Shown: positions 61,128 through 64,000 of the stretch, piece after piece
How the letters are laid out: each line of letters starts with the position of its first letter
How positions within the stretch are numbered: the first letter of the stretch is position 1
Assembly: GCF_000400365.1 (NCBI RefSeq)
Contig: NZ_BAOG01000045.1
Location: 1-64,000 of the forward strand
Length of the DNA stretch: 64,000 nt
Reading direction: 5' to 3'
From: Vibrio jasicida CAIM 1864 = LMG 25398
GTDB taxonomy: Bacteria; Pseudomonadota; Gammaproteobacteria; Enterobacterales; Vibrionaceae
Position numbers and translations under genes: made by a program
Notes under the pieces: generated by a model
Seen by the model: only the letters and a program-made list of their open reading frames with translations
Told to the model about the DNA's origin: nothing
Database searches by the model: none

Positions 61128-64000
61128 TTAGCAAGCATCAATCGCATTTTTGACTCGTTTATCAGAAACCGGATACGGAGTGCCTAATTGTTGAGCAAAA
61201 AGGCTTACTCGAAGCTCTTCGATCATCCAACGCACTTCTTTCACGTTTTCTGGAATCACCATGCCTTTCGGAATCTTATTAAGTAGTTCTTTGTAATCAC
61301 TCGCCACTGACTCGATTCTCAACATGTGTAAACGGTCTTTGTTTGGATCGATCGGTAGCTTCTCCATACGACGTTCAATGGCACGCATGTAACGCAGAAT
61401 GTCCGGAAGACGCTTCCAACCACACTCTGTTGCGAAGCCTTTGAAAATCAAACCTTCCACTTGCGCTTTAATGTCAGATAACGCAAATGCCATGGTGAAA
61501 TCCACTTTGCCTTTCAACTTTTTGTTGATATTGAAAGCCGTCGTCAGAATGGTTTCGACTTGTTGTGCAATATCCACAACTGTGTCACCCAGCTCTGCAC
61601 GAACGTGTTCTTTCAGCGCATCAAACTTCTCAGGCTCCCAAACCAAACCGCCCTGCTCTTCGATAAGCTTATCGACACCACACGCGATACAGTCATCAAT
61701 CAGATCCAACACTTTACCGTAAGGGTTAAAGTACAGACCCAACTTCGATTTGTTCGGTAAGTTGGAGTGCAGATATTTGATTGGCGACAGCACGTTTAAC
61801 AAGATCAGACGACGCTGACCCGCTTGCATAGCCGTCACCTGTTCGTATTCAGTTTCGTACAGTTTGATTTCTACACTGTCTTTGGAATCCACAATCGCCG
61901 GGTACGCTTTAACGTCGTAACCACCGCGTTTTTGTTGATATACCTTAGGCAGCTCACCAAAGCTCCAAGTATGTAAGCCTTGCTGCTCAATGTCATCATC
62001 GGCGACTTTAGACAGCGTTTCTTGAACTTTGTCTTTCAGGCTTTCTTTCAACGCATGAAGGTCGCTATTTTCCTTCAACTTGCGATTTCTATGGTCAACC
62101 GCGCGGAAAGTCACCTTCAAGTGCTCAGGAATTTGATCCATATTCCAATCTTCGCGCAGAACTTCCACACCAGTCATTCGACGAAGCTCTTTTTCAAGCG
62201 AATCTAATAAAGGTGCTTCCATTGGCGTCGAGCGAGCTAAGAAAGCATCAGCATAGTTTGGTGCAGGAACAAAGTTTTTACGAATCGTCTTCGGCAGCGA
62301 TTTAATCAAGCTCACCACAAGCTCATGGCGCAGACCAGGGATCTGCCAGTCAAAGCCCGCAGGCTCAACTTGGTTAAGGATCGGCAGCGGTAAGTGTACC
62401 GTCACACCATCGCTGTCTTCGCCCGGTTCAAACTGGTAGCTCAGCTTAAGTTTTAGGTTGTTTTGGTGCCAGAAGTTCGGGTAATCCAAATCGGTTACGT
62501 GGCTAGCATCGCCTTTGAACAGCATCTCTTTCTCGAAGTTCAGCAGCTCTTTGTTCTCTTTCGATGCCTTCTTCCACCATGTATCGAAGTGCTTACCAGA
62601 AACGACTTCCGTACCCACACGTTGGTCATAGAAATCAAACAACTCATCATCGTCCACCAAAATATCGCGGCGACGAGATTTATGCTCAAGCTCTTCCACC
62701 TCTTGCAGAAGTTTGCGGTTTTGCTTAAAGAACGCGTGTTTGGTATCCCATTCGCCTTCTACCAACGCGCTACGGATAAAGATCTCACGGCTCACCGTTG
62801 GATCGATACTTCCGTAGTTCACCAAACGGTTAGGAACAATCGGTACCCCGTAAAGCATCACTTTTTCGTGTGCCAAGACTGCTGCGCGTTTCTTCGACCA
62901 ATGTGGCTCGCTGTAGCTACGTTTAATCAGGTGCTTCGCTAATGGTTCAATCCACTCTGGCTGAATCTTAGCGATGATGCGACCCCAAAGTTTTGAGGTT
63001 TCCACCAGTTCAGCAGACATGATCCACTTAGGCTGTTTCTTGAATAGACCTGATGCAGGGAAGATATGGAAACGAGCGTTACGCGCACCTTGATATTCAT
63101 TCTTCTCTTGGTCTTTCATACCGATGTGCGACAACAAACCCACAAGAATAGAACTATGAACGCCATGGTAAGACGCAGGCTCATCGTTGAGTTTGAACTC
63201 CATTTCACGCATGGATTGGTGAATTTGGAAGTACACATCTTGCCACTCACGAACGCGCAAGTAGTTCAAGTAATCTTGCTTACACTGTTTGCGGAATTGG
63301 TTGCCCGTCAGCGCTTTTTGTTGCTTCTGGATGTAGTCCCACAAGTTCACCAACGTCAGGAAGTCTGATTCTTCATGGAAGAAGCGTTTGTGTTTGTCAT
63401 CTGATGATTGCTGCTTGTCACTTGGACGCTCACGCGGGTCCTGAATCGACAATGCCGCTGCGATAACCATGACTTCTTTCAGCGCGCCTTGTTTTGGAGC
63501 TTCCAATACCATACGCGCTAAACGTGGGTCGATTGGAAGGCGGGCAAGTTGACGGCCAATACTGGTCAGGCGTTTCTTATTACCTTGAGAATCGGACGGT
63601 TTCGCTTCTGCGTTAATCGCACCAAGCTCTTCCAGCAAACGAACACCGTCTTGGATGTTACGTTTGTCTGGCGCTTCCACAAACGGGAAGGCTTGAATAT
63701 CGCCCAAACCAAGTGCGGTCATCTGCAAGATAACCGACGCTAGGTTAGTACGCAGGATCTCAGGATCGGTAAACTCCGGGCGTGACTCAAAATCTTTCTC
63801 TGAGTACAGACGGATACAGATACCCTCTTCCACACGACCACAACGACCTTTACGCTGGTTCGCACTCGCCTGAGAAACTGGCTCGATTGGAAGACGCTGA
63901 ACCTTAGTACGGTAACTGTATCGGCTAATACGCGCCGTACCTGGGTCGATAACGTACTTGATGCCCGGAACCGTCAACGAGGTTTCTGCTACGTTGGTTG
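61128..64000 (-). CDS. hrpA: ATP-dependent RNA helicase HrpA, C-terminal part (cut by the window edge)
   Basis: About 957 residues are inside the window; the N-terminal motor part lies beyond 64000. The visible upstream end carries helicase motif V (ATNVAETSLTVPGIKYVID) and motif VI (QRKGRCGR), then the helicase-associated winged and ratchet region, an OB-like segment and the long C-terminal HrpA-specific region (DUF3418). This DEAH-box RNA helicase is implicated in mRNA processing and rescue of stalled ribosomes. Transcribed towards the YfaZ-like genes. Confidence 0.95.
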   Translation of the reverse strand, partial: TNVAETSLTVPGIKYVIDPGTARISRYSYRTKVQRLPIEPVSQASANQRKGRCGRVEEGICIRLYSEKDFESRPEFTDPEILRTNLASVILQMTALGLGDIQAFPFVEAPDKRNIQDGVRLLEELGAINAEAKPSDSQGNKKRLTSIGRQLARLPIDPRLARMVLEAPKQGALKEVMVIAAALSIQDPRERPSDKQQSSDDKHKRFFHEESDFLTLVNLWDYIQKQQKALTGNQFRKQCKQDYLNYLRVREWQDVYFQIHQSMREMEFKLNDEPASYHGVHSSILVGLLSHIGMKDQEKNEYQGARNARFHIFPASGLFKKQPKWIMSAELVETSKLWGRIIAKIQPEWIEPLAKHLIKRSYSEPHWSKKRAAVLAHEKVMLYGVPIVPNRLVNYGSIDPTVSREIFIRSALVEGEWDTKHAFFKQNRKLLQEVEELEHKSRRRDILVDDDELFDFYDQRVGTEVVSGKHFDTWWKKASKENKELLNFEKEMLFKGDASHVTDLDYPNFWHQNNLKLKLSYQFEPGEDSDGVTVHLPLPILNQVEPAGFDWQIPGLRHELVVSLIKSLPKTIRKNFVPAPNYADAFLARSTPMEAPLLDSLEKELRRMTGVEVLREDWNMDQIPEHLKVTFRAVDHRNRKLKENSDLHALKESLKDKVQETLSKVADDDIEQQGLHTWSFGELPKVYQQKRGGYDVKAYPAIVDSKDSVEIKLYETEYEQVTAMQAGQRRLILLNVLSPIKYLHSNLPNKSKLGLYFNPYGKVLDLIDDCIACGVDKLIEEQGGLVWEPEKFDALKEHVRAELGDTVVDIAQQVETILTTAFNINKKLKGKVDFTMAFALSDIKAQVEGLIFKGFATECGWKRLPDILRYMRAIERRMEKLPIDPNKDRLHMLRIESVASDYKELLNKIPKGMVIPENVKEVRWMIEELRVSLFAQQLGTPYPVSDKRVKNAIDAC

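Noticed and set aside
62463..62942. 159-codon plus-strand frame opposite hrpA
   Set aside because: Shadow frame; hrpA on the other strand has clear helicase motifs and full continuity.

Overview
This window looks like a chromosomal segment of a marine Vibrio, most likely of the Harveyi clade (V. parahaemolyticus, V. alginolyticus, V. harveyi and relatives). The main evidence is the ectoine cluster ectABC-aspartokinase followed by a BCCT carrier, a DEDDh exonuclease, a CBS/DUF294 protein and proVWX. From memory this order matches V. parahaemolyticus chromosome 1. Other Vibrio-type genes agree: AgcS behind a tandem glycine riboswitch, LpxL, MsrPQ, MetA with MetJ boxes and HrpA. Species assignment is inference, since no database search was possible.

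Layout. 0.3-3.7 kb: msrPQ and a MATE pump. 3.8-8.4 kb: an accessory stretch with a frameshifted choloylglycine-hydrolase-type gene, an AT-rich MFS carrier and an unrecognised protein with a faint glycosyltransferase look. 8.8-12 kb: a secreted subtilisin-like protease and a di-heme cytochrome c peroxidase with an FNR-like box. 12.1-24.5 kb: a compatible-solute supercluster that makes ectoine (ectABC plus a dedicated aspartokinase) and imports betaine-type solutes (BCCT carrier, ProVWX). 24.7-27.7 kb: a second MATE pump and a divergent cysteinyl-tRNA synthetase. Its leader encodes four consecutive Cys codons and folds as a classical attenuator. 27.9-35.8 kb: a sulfatase-fold membrane enzyme, an MFS/AraC pair, small envelope proteins and a glycine-riboswitch-controlled AgcS symporter.

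35.8-42.0 kb is the most striking accessory region. A membrane-bound winged-helix regulator overlaps a small ToxS/VtrC-like partner. Next come two aerolysin-family toxin genes on either side of an orphan ParA/MinD-type ATPase. The two toxin genes share an identical 17-bp element about 90-100 bp upstream of their starts. This reads as a self-contained, membrane-signal-controlled toxin locus.

42-64 kb is mostly ordinary: exporters (two LysE type, one SMR, one APC), an M32 carboxypeptidase, a MarR-controlled pair with clear palindromic operators, ThpR, LpxL, a LysR/LysE pair, a ClpP-like lipoprotein, metA, a PilF-like TPR lipoprotein, an S41 protease overlapping a small lipoprotein gene, two YfaZ-type barrels and the C-terminal part of hrpA. 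Three genes or remnants show decay: the hydrolase frameshift at about 4338, an in-frame stop near the start of the AraC gene, and a truncated VOC/FosA-like fragment at 47.2 kb. I recognised no tRNA or rRNA genes, CRISPR array or intact insertion sequence.
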